The notes beneath the pieces were generated by a model. It searched no databases and had not been told where the DNA came from. It worked only from the letters and a program-made list of their open reading frames with translations. From the NCBI GenBank assembly GCA_021773035.1, contig JAJFKU010000060.1, forward strand, positions 1-52,235: a stretch of DNA of 52,235 bases, given 5' to 3'. This DNA comes from Woeseiaceae bacterium. Its GTDB lineage: Bacteria; Pseudomonadota; Gammaproteobacteria; Steroidobacterales; Woeseiaceae. Positions 8,146-16,755 of this stretch are shown here, piece by piece (within the stretch, counting starts at the first letter, position 1; every line of letters starts with the position of its first letter). Made by a program: the position numbers and the translations under genes.

Positions 8146-8526
8146 ATGAAAATTGAACTCGACATTGAGGATTCCGCGCCGCTATTTGCTCAACTTATCG
8201 AGCAGGTCAAGACAGCGGTGTTGAATAACGAGCTTCGTCCCGGTGATGCGGTGCCGTCCATCCGGCAGCTTGCCGGTGACCTGGACATCAACCACAAGAC
8301 GGTTGCGAAAGCCTACCGTTTGCTCGAACGAGATTCGGTTATTCAGGCCAAGCGATATCGTGGGACCTATGTTCATCCCGACGCGAAGGCCAATTGCGAC
8401 AGTGACCTGAGTACCTGGGCAAAAGCCGAAATCGGCAAGAAGATTGATGAGTTAAGAAACGCTGGAGTAACCGATTCTGAGATTCGAATTGTCTTCGGTG
8501 AACTGATGAACAACCGTAAGAAATAG
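8146..8526 (+). CDS. GntR-family transcriptional regulator, YtrA subfamily
   Basis: A 126-residue protein that is mostly one winged helix-turn-helix. It opens MKIELDIEDSAPLFAQLIEQ, the standard start of the YtrA branch, and continues with PGDAVPSIRQLAGDLDINHK and TVAKAYRLLERD, the GntR recognition region (about residues 30-65). A short helical tail (about 80-126) replaces the large ligand-binding domain of other GntR groups, as in YtrA. Upstream in-frame ATGs exist (8017, 8128) but lie before the conserved N-terminus. It is 9 bp ahead of a membrane-protein gene and probably represses that unit. YtrA proteins normally accompany ABC transporters; none is seen here. Confidence 0.88.
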   Translation: MKIELDIEDSAPLFAQLIEQVKTAVLNNELRPGDAVPSIRQLAGDLDINHKTVAKAYRLLERDSVIQAKRYRGTYVHPDAKANCDSDLSTWAKAEIGKKIDELRNAGVTDSEIRIVFGELMNNRKK

Positions 8527-8535
8527 GAACCACAC

Positions 8536-9549
8536 ATGCCAGACAATACCCTGCTGTTAATTGCCCTGTTGAGCCAGGCCCTTGTTATTTCCCATTACTA
8601 TCCACGTAAAGTGCTGGGTATCGTGCGTCAAGTGATCGGTCGATATCCACCATCGGAGTACGGAAAGCTCTATCCTGTATCAACGCGTGAAATGCTAAAA
8701 GCGCAGCGTTACTACAGAATCGCGAACCTGTTGATCATGCTGGTAGGGCTTGCGTTGGTGGCGTACAGCTTCATCTCGCCACGCGAAGAACTGCTTGACT
8801 GGGACAGCCAGACGGTCCTGATGTTCTACTTCCTGCTGCAATCCACGCCAATGATTTTCGTCCTGGTGAACCCGGGATTCTCATTGTTCAACCTTGCGCG
8901 AAAACCGCGCACGGACCGAACGCGAACCGCTGAGTTTGAGCGGCGCCGGCTGCTCGACTTTGTATCCCCGACGATGCTTTTCCTTGCGGCCTCGACATAC
9001 CTTGCATTCATAGTGTTCGTCATCGTAAAACCGGAACTCTGGGGTGCCGGGTACTGGAATATCCTGTATGTCACGTTGCTCAATGTCTTTTTTGCGGCAA
9101 CGATTGTCTACCATCTGTTCAGAAAAAAGCCGGATCCGCATCAATCGCACGATGACCGATTACGACAAATTCAGGTCGGTGTACAAATATCCGTCATCGG
9201 AAGTATCGGCGCGACCATCTTTCTTGTGATCAATGTCGGGCTTCAGAATTACGCCGGCGGACTCCAGGACGTCGCAACCAGTGTGTACTTTCAGCTGATC
9301 ATACTGTTGACGCTATTGATGTTTCGCATTGACCGCATCGATTTTGACGTTTACAAAGATTCGGCAGGCCCCGGCCCTCGACCCGCTCGGTCGATAGCGC
9401 CCCGCTCCGGTGCGCCTGTATTCGTGGTCTTCGTATCGGTAATTGCGTTCGTTTTTCTATTCATTTTTTGGCACGCACGAGATGACTACGACTCGGTTGA
9501 TCCGGATAAGCAGTCGCAAAGTCATCGAGAGGCGATTTTGGGTTCTTAG
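8536..9549 (+). CDS. Multi-pass membrane protein of unknown function
   Basis: A 337-residue protein with about seven hydrophobic segments: near residues 3-20, 62-80, 95-115, 150-172, 182-200, 223-245, 255-270, and one near the C-terminus (about 297-318). Charged cytoplasmic-type loops lie between them (KPRTDRTRTAEFERRR). No catalytic or transport motif is recognised. It starts 9 bp after the GntR stop, so it is the likely target of that regulator. The last 110 bp overlap a possible upstream extension of the MarR frame, but that gene most likely starts at 9638. Confidence 0.8.
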   Translation: MPDNTLLLIALLSQALVISHYYPRKVLGIVRQVIGRYPPSEYGKLYPVSTREMLKAQRYYRIANLLIMLVGLALVAYSFISPREELLDWDSQTVLMFYFLLQSTPMIFVLVNPGFSLFNLARKPRTDRTRTAEFERRRLLDFVSPTMLFLAASTYLAFIVFVIVKPELWGAGYWNILYVTLLNVFFAATIVYHLFRKKPDPHQSHDDRLRQIQVGVQISVIGSIGATIFLVINVGLQNYAGGLQDVATSVYFQLIILLTLLMFRIDRIDFDVYKDSAGPGPRPARSIAPRSGAPVFVVFVSVIAFVFLFIFWHARDDYDSVDPDKQSQSHREAILGS

Positions 9550-9581
9550 TACCGATCAAAGCTCTCAACTTGCTTTAGATA

Positions 9582-9613
9582 TACAAATTTTTGTACAATA
9601 CATTGTATATAAT
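9582..9613 (+). promoter_or_regulatory. Two overlapping palindromic operators and -10 box of the MarR gene
   Basis: TACAAA-TT-TTTGTA (9582-9595) and TACAAT-AC-ATTGTA (9594-9607) are both perfect 14-bp inverted repeats and share two bases. TATAAT (9608-9613), a consensus -10 box, follows immediately. The MarR-family gene begins 25 bp later. Symmetric sites of this size over the promoter are what dimeric MarR repressors bind, so self-repression of the MarR-hydrolase operon is the likely reading. No good -35 box is visible. Confidence 0.7.
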
Positions 9614-9637
9614 GACTCACTTGAGGCGACCCCATTC

Positions 9638-10105
9638 GTGACCCAACACGCTTTTTCCTATGCACTTGATCATCGCCCCGCTTTCCTTGCGCATATGGCT
9701 AACCGGCTGGATCGCCTCATCTGCAAGCAAACGAAGCGCCTGATGTCCGAAGCGGGTGTTGAAACTCCGATTCTTAGTATGTCTGTCATCGTTTTTCTGC
9801 TGAAGAATGGTCCTGGCACGGTGGCGGACATTGCCCAACTGGATGGACAATCCCATCAACTGATCACCTCGCGCACAGGCCCGTTAGAAGAGCTCGGGCT
9901 GATCGAGGCCTATGCCGATCCGGAGGATGATCGCCGGCGTTTGTTGGGCCTCACTGCCAGGGGAAGGAAGGATGCAGCTAAGGCATTGAAAGTCAGCGAT
10001 CGAATTGCCGCTTCTTTTGAAGCGATGAATGCTGAATTGGGCGTTGACTTGATGAGCAAGATCGAATCGGCTGAGCAATATCTTAGTCGAACCCCGCTGG
10101 CTTAG
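9638..10105 (+). CDS. MarR-family transcriptional regulator
   Basis: A 155-residue winged-helix protein. The central region (about residues 45-115) shows the MarR layout: GPGTVADIAQLDGQSHQLIT for the helix-turn-helix and YADPEDDRRRLLGLTARGRK for the wing, with the D-x-R signature. The start is taken as GTG at 9638, which sits after the promoter-operator at 9582-9613 and a GAGG motif; a longer frame from 9443 would run through that promoter and the previous gene. It is followed after 16 bp by a lipoprotein hydrolase on the same strand, and both are probably repressed from the operators until a small ligand is present. Confidence 0.88.
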   Translation: MTQHAFSYALDHRPAFLAHMANRLDRLICKQTKRLMSEAGVETPILSMSVIVFLLKNGPGTVADIAQLDGQSHQLITSRTGPLEELGLIEAYADPEDDRRRLLGLTARGRKDAAKALKVSDRIAASFEAMNAELGVDLMSKIESAEQYLSRTPLA

Positions 10106-10121
10106 GCAGAAGGTGGATCAG

Positions 10122-11429
10122 GTGAGTAAATCGACGTTATTGCAACGGCAGACTTTGACGCTACTGCTTATGACTATTTCAGTGAGCGCCTGTGCTACCG
10201 GTGTGTCAGGTGAAGCATCCTGCTCGACCGGTGCCTATTCAAACGGGAAGCACAGCGTTGTACTCTACGACGCTACCCGCGACACCGGCCCCCGGCAAAC
10301 CGGCTACACGTTTGTCGACGGGCGGCGCGGCATATTGGGCAACGCTACGTCAGAACTCGACTGCGTATCCGGAAGCCTGATCGCTGGCAGTGCTCCGCCC
10401 CATAAACGCATACCGCTAGAAGAACGGGATGTTTCCTTCAAGAGTCACGGCCTGGCCCTTGCTGGCCGATTGATCACTCCGGTTCGCGAAGACGGAGCGA
10501 TAAGGCCGCTGGCGGTCTTTGTCCATGGCTCAGAGAGTACCGCGACAGTCGGACGCTCCCGCTACCCTTATTTGCTCGCTGCACAGGGTGTCAGTGTATT
10601 TGTGTATGACAAACGCGGCACGGGACAATCGGAGGGAAGCTATACACAAGATTTCCAGTTGCTTGCTGATGACGCCTCCGCCGCCTTTCGCACCGCCAGG
10701 AAAATGGCCGGTGCGTCCCACGACCGCATCGGTTTTTTCGGCGGCAGCCAGGGTGGTTGGGTCGCACCGCTGGCCGCCACGCAAACACCGGCGGATTTTC
10801 TGGTTGTCGGCTTTGGGTTGGTCTTGTCCCCTGCAGAAGAAGATGCGGAACAGGTTTTTGATGAAATGCGTCGTGCCGGTTACGGGCCTGCAGATTTGGC
10901 GAAAGCCAGAGATATCACCGATGCGACCGGAGAGATCGTTGCATCGCATTTTGCGAATGGGATCGAAACCCTGCAGACATTGAAAGCAAAGTATCACGAC
11001 GAACCGTGGCTGGGCCAGATCGAAGGTGAGTTCACCGGTGATGTACTCAACGCACCGGAGGAGGATTTAAGGGCAGGCCACGCCGGCGAGTTCGAAGATG
11101 ACAATGTTGCATGGCGATACGACGCAATGGCGGTGCTGCAGTCTCTGTCCATCCCGCAACTATGGGTTCTCGCCGACTCTGACAGGGCAGCGCCGGGACG
11201 GCTAACGCAAGAACGGCTTGCCGAGCTTCAGCAGCAGGGAATGCCGATTATCACTGCTCTGTTTCCGAATACGGACCATGGGATGGTCGAATTTGATATA
11301 GCAGCCGATGGTAGCCGCCGCTACACACGTTTTGCAGATGGCTACTTCCGGCTTATTGCCGATAACATGAAAGGCACTGTTACTCCGCCCTACGGTAAGG
11401 CGACTCTGGTGGCTCAAGCTAAGGAGTAG
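10122..11429 (+). CDS. Lipoprotein alpha/beta-hydrolase (serine-aminopeptidase S33/acyl-hydrolase type)
   Basis: A 435-residue enzyme with lipobox VSAC (Cys24). The hydrolase core starts with FVHGS (oxyanion region), the nucleophile lies in FFGGSQGGW (Ser209), a likely acid is in VLADSDRAAP, and the His is in NTDHGM near the end. Family members cleave esters, thioesters or peptides, and the exact reaction cannot be read. The GTG at 10122 is preferred because AAGGTGGA precedes it; a GTG at 10113 would add three residues. It is cotranscribed with the MarR regulator, so it may be induced by the compound that it hydrolyses. Confidence 0.82.
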   Translation: MSKSTLLQRQTLTLLLMTISVSACATGVSGEASCSTGAYSNGKHSVVLYDATRDTGPRQTGYTFVDGRRGILGNATSELDCVSGSLIAGSAPPHKRIPLEERDVSFKSHGLALAGRLITPVREDGAIRPLAVFVHGSESTATVGRSRYPYLLAAQGVSVFVYDKRGTGQSEGSYTQDFQLLADDASAAFRTARKMAGASHDRIGFFGGSQGGWVAPLAATQTPADFLVVGFGLVLSPAEEDAEQVFDEMRRAGYGPADLAKARDITDATGEIVASHFANGIETLQTLKAKYHDEPWLGQIEGEFTGDVLNAPEEDLRAGHAGEFEDDNVAWRYDAMAVLQSLSIPQLWVLADSDRAAPGRLTQERLAELQQQGMPIITALFPNTDHGMVEFDIAADGSRRYTRFADGYFRLIADNMKGTVTPPYGKATLVAQAKE

Positions 11430-11595
11430 GCAGTCAGCGAAACTGTTCGGCAGATATTACTGCGCCCTCTCAATTGACTGCTGCACGTAGACCAACCCGC
11501 CACGTCGTTCAAGACGTCCCGTGATCCATCAAGTACAATGTACGGGATCGATGCCCGGTGCGATGATTGACGTTCTGTAGCCAGCAGAGTGGACG

Positions 11596-14226
11596 ATGAA
11601 AACAAGAATACTACTGTATTGCATACTGCTCCCTTTACTATCGTTGCGGTCGCACGCTGACGACCTATGCATGGACTTGTCTTCTGGCCCAGGAAATTCG
11701 CAACCTGACCGAGACTACCAGATCGTTGTGTCGCCTGAGCCCGAGTACCCCAGCGGCTCCGCGACCGAGGGTTTTATTGATATTGAAACGGATATCTCAC
11801 CAACCGGTACCGTAAGCAATCCCGTGATCGTCTTCAGGACTTCAATACTGCCAAAACACTTTGATGCTGCCGCGCTCGATGCAGTACGAAAATTCCGTTA
11901 CAAACCAAGAATTGAAAACGGCGTAGCCGTTACCGCAGAGGGAGTCCGGGAACGGATCCTGTTCAGACACGGAGCCAGATACAGTCCAAACAACTCGATG
12001 GCCACAGAGACAAGCTCAACGCGAGTAGTCGGCGAGTTCGTCTATAACGAAATCCAGGCCGCCCAGAAATTGGTCGAATCGAAGAATTACGAAAGTGCCC
12101 AGAAAAGGCTTCAGAGGCTCCTGGATACTGCAGACATGAACGAATTTGAGCGCGCCAACGTTTTGAACTACCTGGGGTTTGTGCACTACAACCAGAAACA
12201 GAACGTCATGGCGGTGGGCGCATACGCACGGTTGCTGCGCATCCCGACACTCGATTTTTCTATGAAGAAAACGGCTACGTACACTCTGGCTCAACTACAA
12301 ACCATAGAGGAAAACTACGAAAGTGCGCTCGGATTCCTGGATATCTGGCTGCTCATGGAGGTCAACCCGGAGCCTGCAGCGTACATTCTAAAGGGACAGA
12401 TCCTATACAACCTGGCACGACATGAAGACATGGCCGATGCGATCGAAACAGCTCTGTTTCTGGCCGCAAAAAATAACAAACCAGTCAAAGAAGACTGGTA
12501 CAACTTGCTGAATTACGCCTATTTCAAACAAGGTAAGTACGCGAAGGTAGCTGAGATAAAACAGGTACTCAATCGAAAGTGGCCAAGTGAGCTCCATTTC
12601 ATATCCCTCGCCGGTGCGCATGTTGAATTGCGTGATTATCCGTCTGCCCTGACTGCGCTCATTGAAGCAAATAGACGCTGGCCCAGTGAAAAGAGTATTC
12701 GTGGCATCGCCGCCACTTACCTGAAACTTGAAGACCATGAAAACGCCCTTGCCACCTATGGAGAACTGCTGGCAGATACGCCCGAAACCGATATGCTATC
12801 GCCAATACACCTCGCAGCGGCAGGCGGCGATGTCGATACTTTAGCTCAGCTGGTTGCCAGCGGGGTAAGCGTGGATTTGACCAACGACGATGCAACGACC
12901 CCTCTTCACTGGGCGGCTTTGTTTGGCACAACCGAGTCGGCCAAAGTGCTTATTGATTGGAAGGCGAACGTAGATGCAAAGGATGACAAAGGCTGGTCTG
13001 CCCTGCACCGCGCATCGAACAATGGCGACGTTCTTTTCGCTGACCTGCTCATAAACGCCGGTGCAGACATCAATGCAAGCTCGAAAGATACTCTGACCAC
13101 ACCTCTGATGATGGCAACGAAAGCCGGCGACGTGCCGATGGCTACGCTACTCATCCGCTCAGGTGCTGATGTCAATGCCAAGAACGCACAAGGAGTAACC
13201 GCCTTGCATATAGCTGCCGAAGCAAGTGCAACTATGGTCGAAATTCTCATCGCTGCAGGCGCTGAACTCAATGCCCAAACACGAACGGGCCGCTCGCCTC
13301 TTCATGTCGCAGCCCGGAATGGCAACCCATCGACATTGCAACTGCTCGTCGAGGCTGGAAGCGATATCGATGCCACCGACGCGCAGGCGAAGACAGTTTG
13401 GCACCACGGTATCCGGAAGCTCGCGGTACCTTCGCTGGTGAAACTGGCCGAGTCGAGTTCAACGTTCGACGTAATTTCTACGGAAGGTTACACGCCGCTG
13501 CACATTGCGGCCAGGGAAGGAAACGAGGTGACCGTCGAGTGGCTTATCGCTGCAGGGTCCGACGTAAACGGAAAAGGAAAAGACTCTGTTACGCCACTTC
13601 ATTTGGCTGCAGTGCTCGGAAAGCAGTCGGTCGTTGCGACACTGGTATCAGCCGGAGCTGACGTCAATGCAGGAATGGAAAATAACATCACCCCGCTACA
13701 TCTGGCTGCACAATCTGGCAATCTGGCATCCGCCAGGACACTGTTGTCCGCCGGAGCGAACATCGAAACGAAAACTTCAAATACGGACCGCACATCACTT
13801 GCATATGCTGCGTTAAACCCGAACGTCTCAATGGGGCTGTTGCTTGTCGAACAGGGGGCGGACATCAGTGCTATCGAAGACACCATCGAACTCGTACCAA
13901 CGGCGAACGCCAGGTACCTACTCGCTTGGCTATATGAGCACGGCATTGGCGTGCGCCAGAAAAACTCTCGGGCGATTAGATGGTACAAGAGCGCAGCCGA
14001 ACTGGGACATCCGGGCGCGAAATACGCTCTGGTCAAACTACACCTCGCTGGCCGACGTGTGAAAACCGAATCGAAGCAGATGGCACAGTGGATTCAATCG
14101 TCGGCCCACCAGGGTCATCGTGATGCCATGGCAAAGCTTGGCACCATGTATTCGAAGGGTGGCGGTGTAGCAAGAGATTCGGAAGCGGCAGCCATGTGGT
14201 CGTGTTTGGCAGGCGTCGGTCGTTAG
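11596..14226 (+). CDS. Exported TonB_C - TPR - ankyrin - Sel1 repeat protein
   Basis: An 876-residue protein combining four modules behind a signal peptide (about residues 1-21). Residues about 40-128 are TonB_C/AgmX-like (EGFIDIETDISPTGTVSNP and FDAAALDAVRKFRYKPRIEN, the latter very typical of that fold). About 150-400 are TPR helices. About 400-758 contain roughly ten ankyrin repeats (GADVNAKNAQGVTALHIAAE is representative), one of them degenerate (about 595-625). About 768-870 are Sel1 repeats (YEHGIGVRQKNSRAIRWYKS). No catalytic motif is visible. It should be a periplasmic interaction scaffold. Its start has a weak ribosome site and the gene stands alone. The order, with TonB_C at the N-terminus, is the reverse of the protein at 5894. 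Confidence 0.88.
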   Translation: MKTRILLYCILLPLLSLRSHADDLCMDLSSGPGNSQPDRDYQIVVSPEPEYPSGSATEGFIDIETDISPTGTVSNPVIVFRTSILPKHFDAAALDAVRKFRYKPRIENGVAVTAEGVRERILFRHGARYSPNNSMATETSSTRVVGEFVYNEIQAAQKLVESKNYESAQKRLQRLLDTADMNEFERANVLNYLGFVHYNQKQNVMAVGAYARLLRIPTLDFSMKKTATYTLAQLQTIEENYESALGFLDIWLLMEVNPEPAAYILKGQILYNLARHEDMADAIETALFLAAKNNKPVKEDWYNLLNYAYFKQGKYAKVAEIKQVLNRKWPSELHFISLAGAHVELRDYPSALTALIEANRRWPSEKSIRGIAATYLKLEDHENALATYGELLADTPETDMLSPIHLAAAGGDVDTLAQLVASGVSVDLTNDDATTPLHWAALFGTTESAKVLIDWKANVDAKDDKGWSALHRASNNGDVLFADLLINAGADINASSKDTLTTPLMMATKAGDVPMATLLIRSGADVNAKNAQGVTALHIAAEASATMVEILIAAGAELNAQTRTGRSPLHVAARNGNPSTLQLLVEAGSDIDATDAQAKTVWHHGIRKLAVPSLVKLAESSSTFDVISTEGYTPLHIAAREGNEVTVEWLIAAGSDVNGKGKDSVTPLHLAAVLGKQSVVATLVSAGADVNAGMENNITPLHLAAQSGNLASARTLLSAGANIETKTSNTDRTSLAYAALNPNVSMGLLLVEQGADISAIEDTIELVPTANARYLLAWLYEHGIGVRQKNSRAIRWYKSAAELGHPGAKYALVKLHLAGRRVKTESKQMAQWIQSSAHQGHRDAMAKLGTMYSKGGGVARDSEAAAMWSCLAGVGR

Positions 14227-14261
14227 CGAGCGACCGTTCTCCTTTTCGATTCGGCTCAAAA

Positions 14262-14921
14262 CTACTCGGCTGTATAGCTTCGGCCCTCAACCAGGCCGTT
14301 CACATGTACGCTGGTGTTTCTGAAGTTGACCGGCACGGAAACACAATTCCGCGCCTGCGGAAGACATAGCATACTATTCGGCTCACGAACGACGTCAAAA
14401 TGTAAATGCGGCCCCGTAGTGTTCCCGGAGTTGCCACTCATTGCGATAGCCTCACCCTGCGACACAGTATCCTGCAACTGCACCAGCGCACCTAGCGTCG
14501 TCACATGTATGTAGCGGCCGGTCGTACCATCATCGTGAAGAATCGCAACGTAGTTTTCTTCACCGGGAACACCCGTTCCGTCGCTAAAGCTCTCCTCGAC
14601 GCCGACTACCACCCCGCCACGCGAAGCTATTAGCGTTGTCCCGACTGGCATTTCGATGTCATAAGCGAACTGTTGGCCGACATCCTCTCGATGGCTGCCG
14701 GTCGTACAATTCCCCTGCGTTACGGTGTAGGTCTCGCCGATCGAGTACGGCAGTACATAGGGTGATGTCGACTGCTCCGGATAAGTGCCGGCAGCCGCTT
14801 CCTTACAGGTAGGATCGATCGGCGTGTTTTCGTTACCACCACCCCCACAACCCTGAGTTGTGAGGCTGAATATGGCCAGGCAAACACCCGAAACCCGGGG
14901 CAAGCTAACGCGAACGGTCAT
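14262..14921 (-). CDS. M23-family metallopeptidase lipoprotein
   Basis: A 219-residue protein with lipobox TQGC (Cys25) followed by a glycine-rich linker. The M23/LytM core is visible: SHRED...FAYDIEMPVGT gives candidate zinc ligands His77 and Asp88, YIHV gives His139, and GPHLHFDV gives His172 and His174. This is the variant in which the first His lies well ahead of the Asp (H-x10-D) instead of the short HxxxD. Enzymes of this fold cut peptidoglycan cross-bridges or serve as inactive amidase activators; the intact HLH motif favours activity. It is convergent with the large ankyrin protein, separated by 35 bp. Confidence 0.83.
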   Translation of the reverse strand: MTVRVSLPRVSGVCLAIFSLTTQGCGGGGNENTPIDPTCKEAAAGTYPEQSTSPYVLPYSIGETYTVTQGNCTTGSHREDVGQQFAYDIEMPVGTTLIASRGGVVVGVEESFSDGTGVPGEENYVAILHDDGTTGRYIHVTTLGALVQLQDTVSQGEAIAMSGNSGNTTGPHLHFDVVREPNSMLCLPQARNCVSVPVNFRNTSVHVNGLVEGRSYTAE

Positions 14922-14989
14922 ATACGGAATCTAACTCCCAATTCTGCGGCCGCGGTCTTCCCGTCTTGTCCATTTCGCTATATTACACG

Positions 14990-16381
14990 TTAGTCAGTCT
15001 GAATTTCGAACCATTGACCGCTGCTCAGGTAGTAGTGGCGCGCAACGCCTTCCTCGTAGGCGATCGCTGCTTCGAATGGAATCGCCCCTCCCAACTCGTC
15101 CGGGTTAACAAGAACGCTCACCATTCTGGACTCGCCGGTCGTTCCGGTCAGTGCGCTGTAGCTGCCATCAACGTGGTAAACCTGGCAGAGGCTTCCGTCA
15201 GCCGATATGTGGCTGCGCACAACTATCGTCACCTCCGGCTCGGCCGACCGGGCCTTGATCGCTGTACGGATATTCAGACCGGAAAGCTGCATGACTGACA
15301 TGTTGTCAAAATCCTTCGATCCAGCCTGGGATGTGTTTGCAGCACCCCCGTTAAAGACCATTGTGGAGCTGGTATTTCTCTCAATCGCCTCATACGGCGA
15401 ACCACACTCAGTGTGCAGCGCTTCCATAGTGATGGGCTCCATTGCCGAGCGCAAATAAGCAGCAAGCGGCTCCAGGTCCGGTAACACACTCCTCCGAATA
15501 GTCGGACTACTGGCGATCATTACATCGATTAACTCAACGTTTCCGTTCTGCAGCTGCATCTGCAGTGGTGATATCTTCTGCTCGCCTTCGAGTGTCGGGT
15601 CTGCACCGTGCTGAATGAGTAATTTTGCGATTGCGTCATGATTATTGTCGAGTGCGACCCACAACGCGGTAACCCCTTCCTCCTTTTCGGACCCAGCACC
15701 AACCTGGAGATCGACATCAGCTCCCGCTTCGAGGATTGCGGCAACACTGTCTGTACGATCTGCACGCGCCAAATGATGAATCTGGCCGTAGCCAAGATGG
15801 TCAGACTGAAACAAGTCCGGTCGATGTCCCGCGAGGTCTGGTAGCAGCCGATCAAGGATGACCAGCGACCCGTTTTCGCTCGCGACCCGAATGGCCGCTT
15901 CGAATGACTGAGTACTGAGCGGCTGTTCTGCTCCATCGAGTATCAGGATCGCGATTTCCGGCGAATCTCTTCTGACCGCCGCCATCCATGGTGTCCCACC
16001 GTCGGCGTCGACCGCTTCGATATCGGCGCCGCCCTTCACCAGGAGTTCGACCGCTTTGATACTCCCTCCCCTGACTGCGCTGTGAAGCGCTGTGAAACGC
16101 GACGGCCCAAAGGGGGTTTCAAGACCAACACCCCTCTCGATCAACGCTGAAAATACGGCGACCTGGTCTCTATTGATTGCGAGCAGCAAAGGAGTGAACC
16201 CATCTACAGTCAGCTCCTCGATTCCCTTACCCTTTTCAATAAGCCGGAGCGCCTTTGCTTCTTTGCCTTTTACGATGGCCTTGTGAAGGGCATTATCGGC
16301 GAAAGCTGCCGCTGAACCGAAAACAGCGAAGAGAAACAACAGTACGGATAGGGCTTTTCGGTAGTCGTTTAGCCTGTTCAA
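14990..16381 (-). CDS. Exported ankyrin-repeat protein
   Basis: About 463 residues: a signal peptide (ALSVLLFLFAVFGSAAAFA), six or seven ankyrin repeats over about residues 32-300 (ELLVKGGADIEAVDADGGTP and LIQHGADPTLEGEQKISPLQ are typical), and a C-terminal beta-rich domain (about 315-463) that I do not recognise. A GTG at 16405 is the longest start, one base after the upstream gene's stop. A TTG at 16381 has AAGGAGAG at ideal spacing and gives a better signal peptide, so I prefer it. Exported ankyrin proteins in Gram-negative bacteria act as periplasmic chaperones or scaffolds. It is probably cotranscribed with the small membrane protein upstream. Confidence 0.82.
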   Translation of the reverse strand: MNRLNDYRKALSVLLFLFAVFGSAAAFADNALHKAIVKGKEAKALRLIEKGKGIEELTVDGFTPLLLAINRDQVAVFSALIERGVGLETPFGPSRFTALHSAVRGGSIKAVELLVKGGADIEAVDADGGTPWMAAVRRDSPEIAILILDGAEQPLSTQSFEAAIRVASENGSLVILDRLLPDLAGHRPDLFQSDHLGYGQIHHLARADRTDSVAAILEAGADVDLQVGAGSEKEEGVTALWVALDNNHDAIAKLLIQHGADPTLEGEQKISPLQMQLQNGNVELIDVMIASSPTIRRSVLPDLEPLAAYLRSAMEPITMEALHTECGSPYEAIERNTSSTMVFNGGAANTSQAGSKDFDNMSVMQLSGLNIRTAIKARSAEPEVTIVVRSHISADGSLCQVYHVDGSYSALTGTTGESRMVSVLVNPDELGGAIPFEAAIAYEEGVARHYYLSSGQWFEIQTD

Positions 16382-16406
16382 TTTCTCTCTCCTTGACTGC
16401 CTCACT

Positions 16407-16622
16407 CTAGAATCTCGACAGCAACCAGCCCACAGAGAGGCTAAGAACCGGGACCGAGATCAATAAGAGGTTTACTTCAAGACTGAGGAACTGCCCCTTG
16501 TTGGGATTGTAGTCAGACATTGCGTAGAGTGCCCCGGCCGCAACCCCGAGGATTGTCCCGATGATGAGACTAATGCGCATGAAACGCTCGGTTCGCTGCT
16601 CTCTTGTTTCTTTTTCTGACAT
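16407..16622 (-). CDS. Small two-helix membrane protein
   Basis: A 71-residue protein: a charged N-terminal tail (MSEKETREQRTERFMR), a hydrophobic helix (SLIIGTILGVAAGALYAM), a short loop, and a second hydrophobic helix (LEVNLLLISVPVLSLSVGWL). The ATG at 16622 is preferred over a longer frame because the preceding codons are unlike a membrane-protein start and GGGAG lies just upstream. The stop is followed almost directly by the ankyrin gene, so they likely form one transcript. No function is recognised. Confidence 0.65.
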   Translation of the reverse strand: MSEKETREQRTERFMRISLIIGTILGVAAGALYAMSDYNPNKGQFLSLEVNLLLISVPVLSLSVGWLLSRF

Positions 16623-16755
16623 ATCCAGAGTTCTCCCGCTGCTCGAAGTAGTTGCCCTGCATTGACCGGCCCACATCACCGCGTTGCTATCGCTACTGTA
16701 AATTGGTATGCCCCTGAAAAAACCGGTGCTGGTGAGACGTTATGAAAACGTTACG

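Noticed and set aside
9443..9637. Extended MarR frame starting inside the membrane-protein gene
   Set aside because: It would run through the operator and TATAAT box at 9582-9613.
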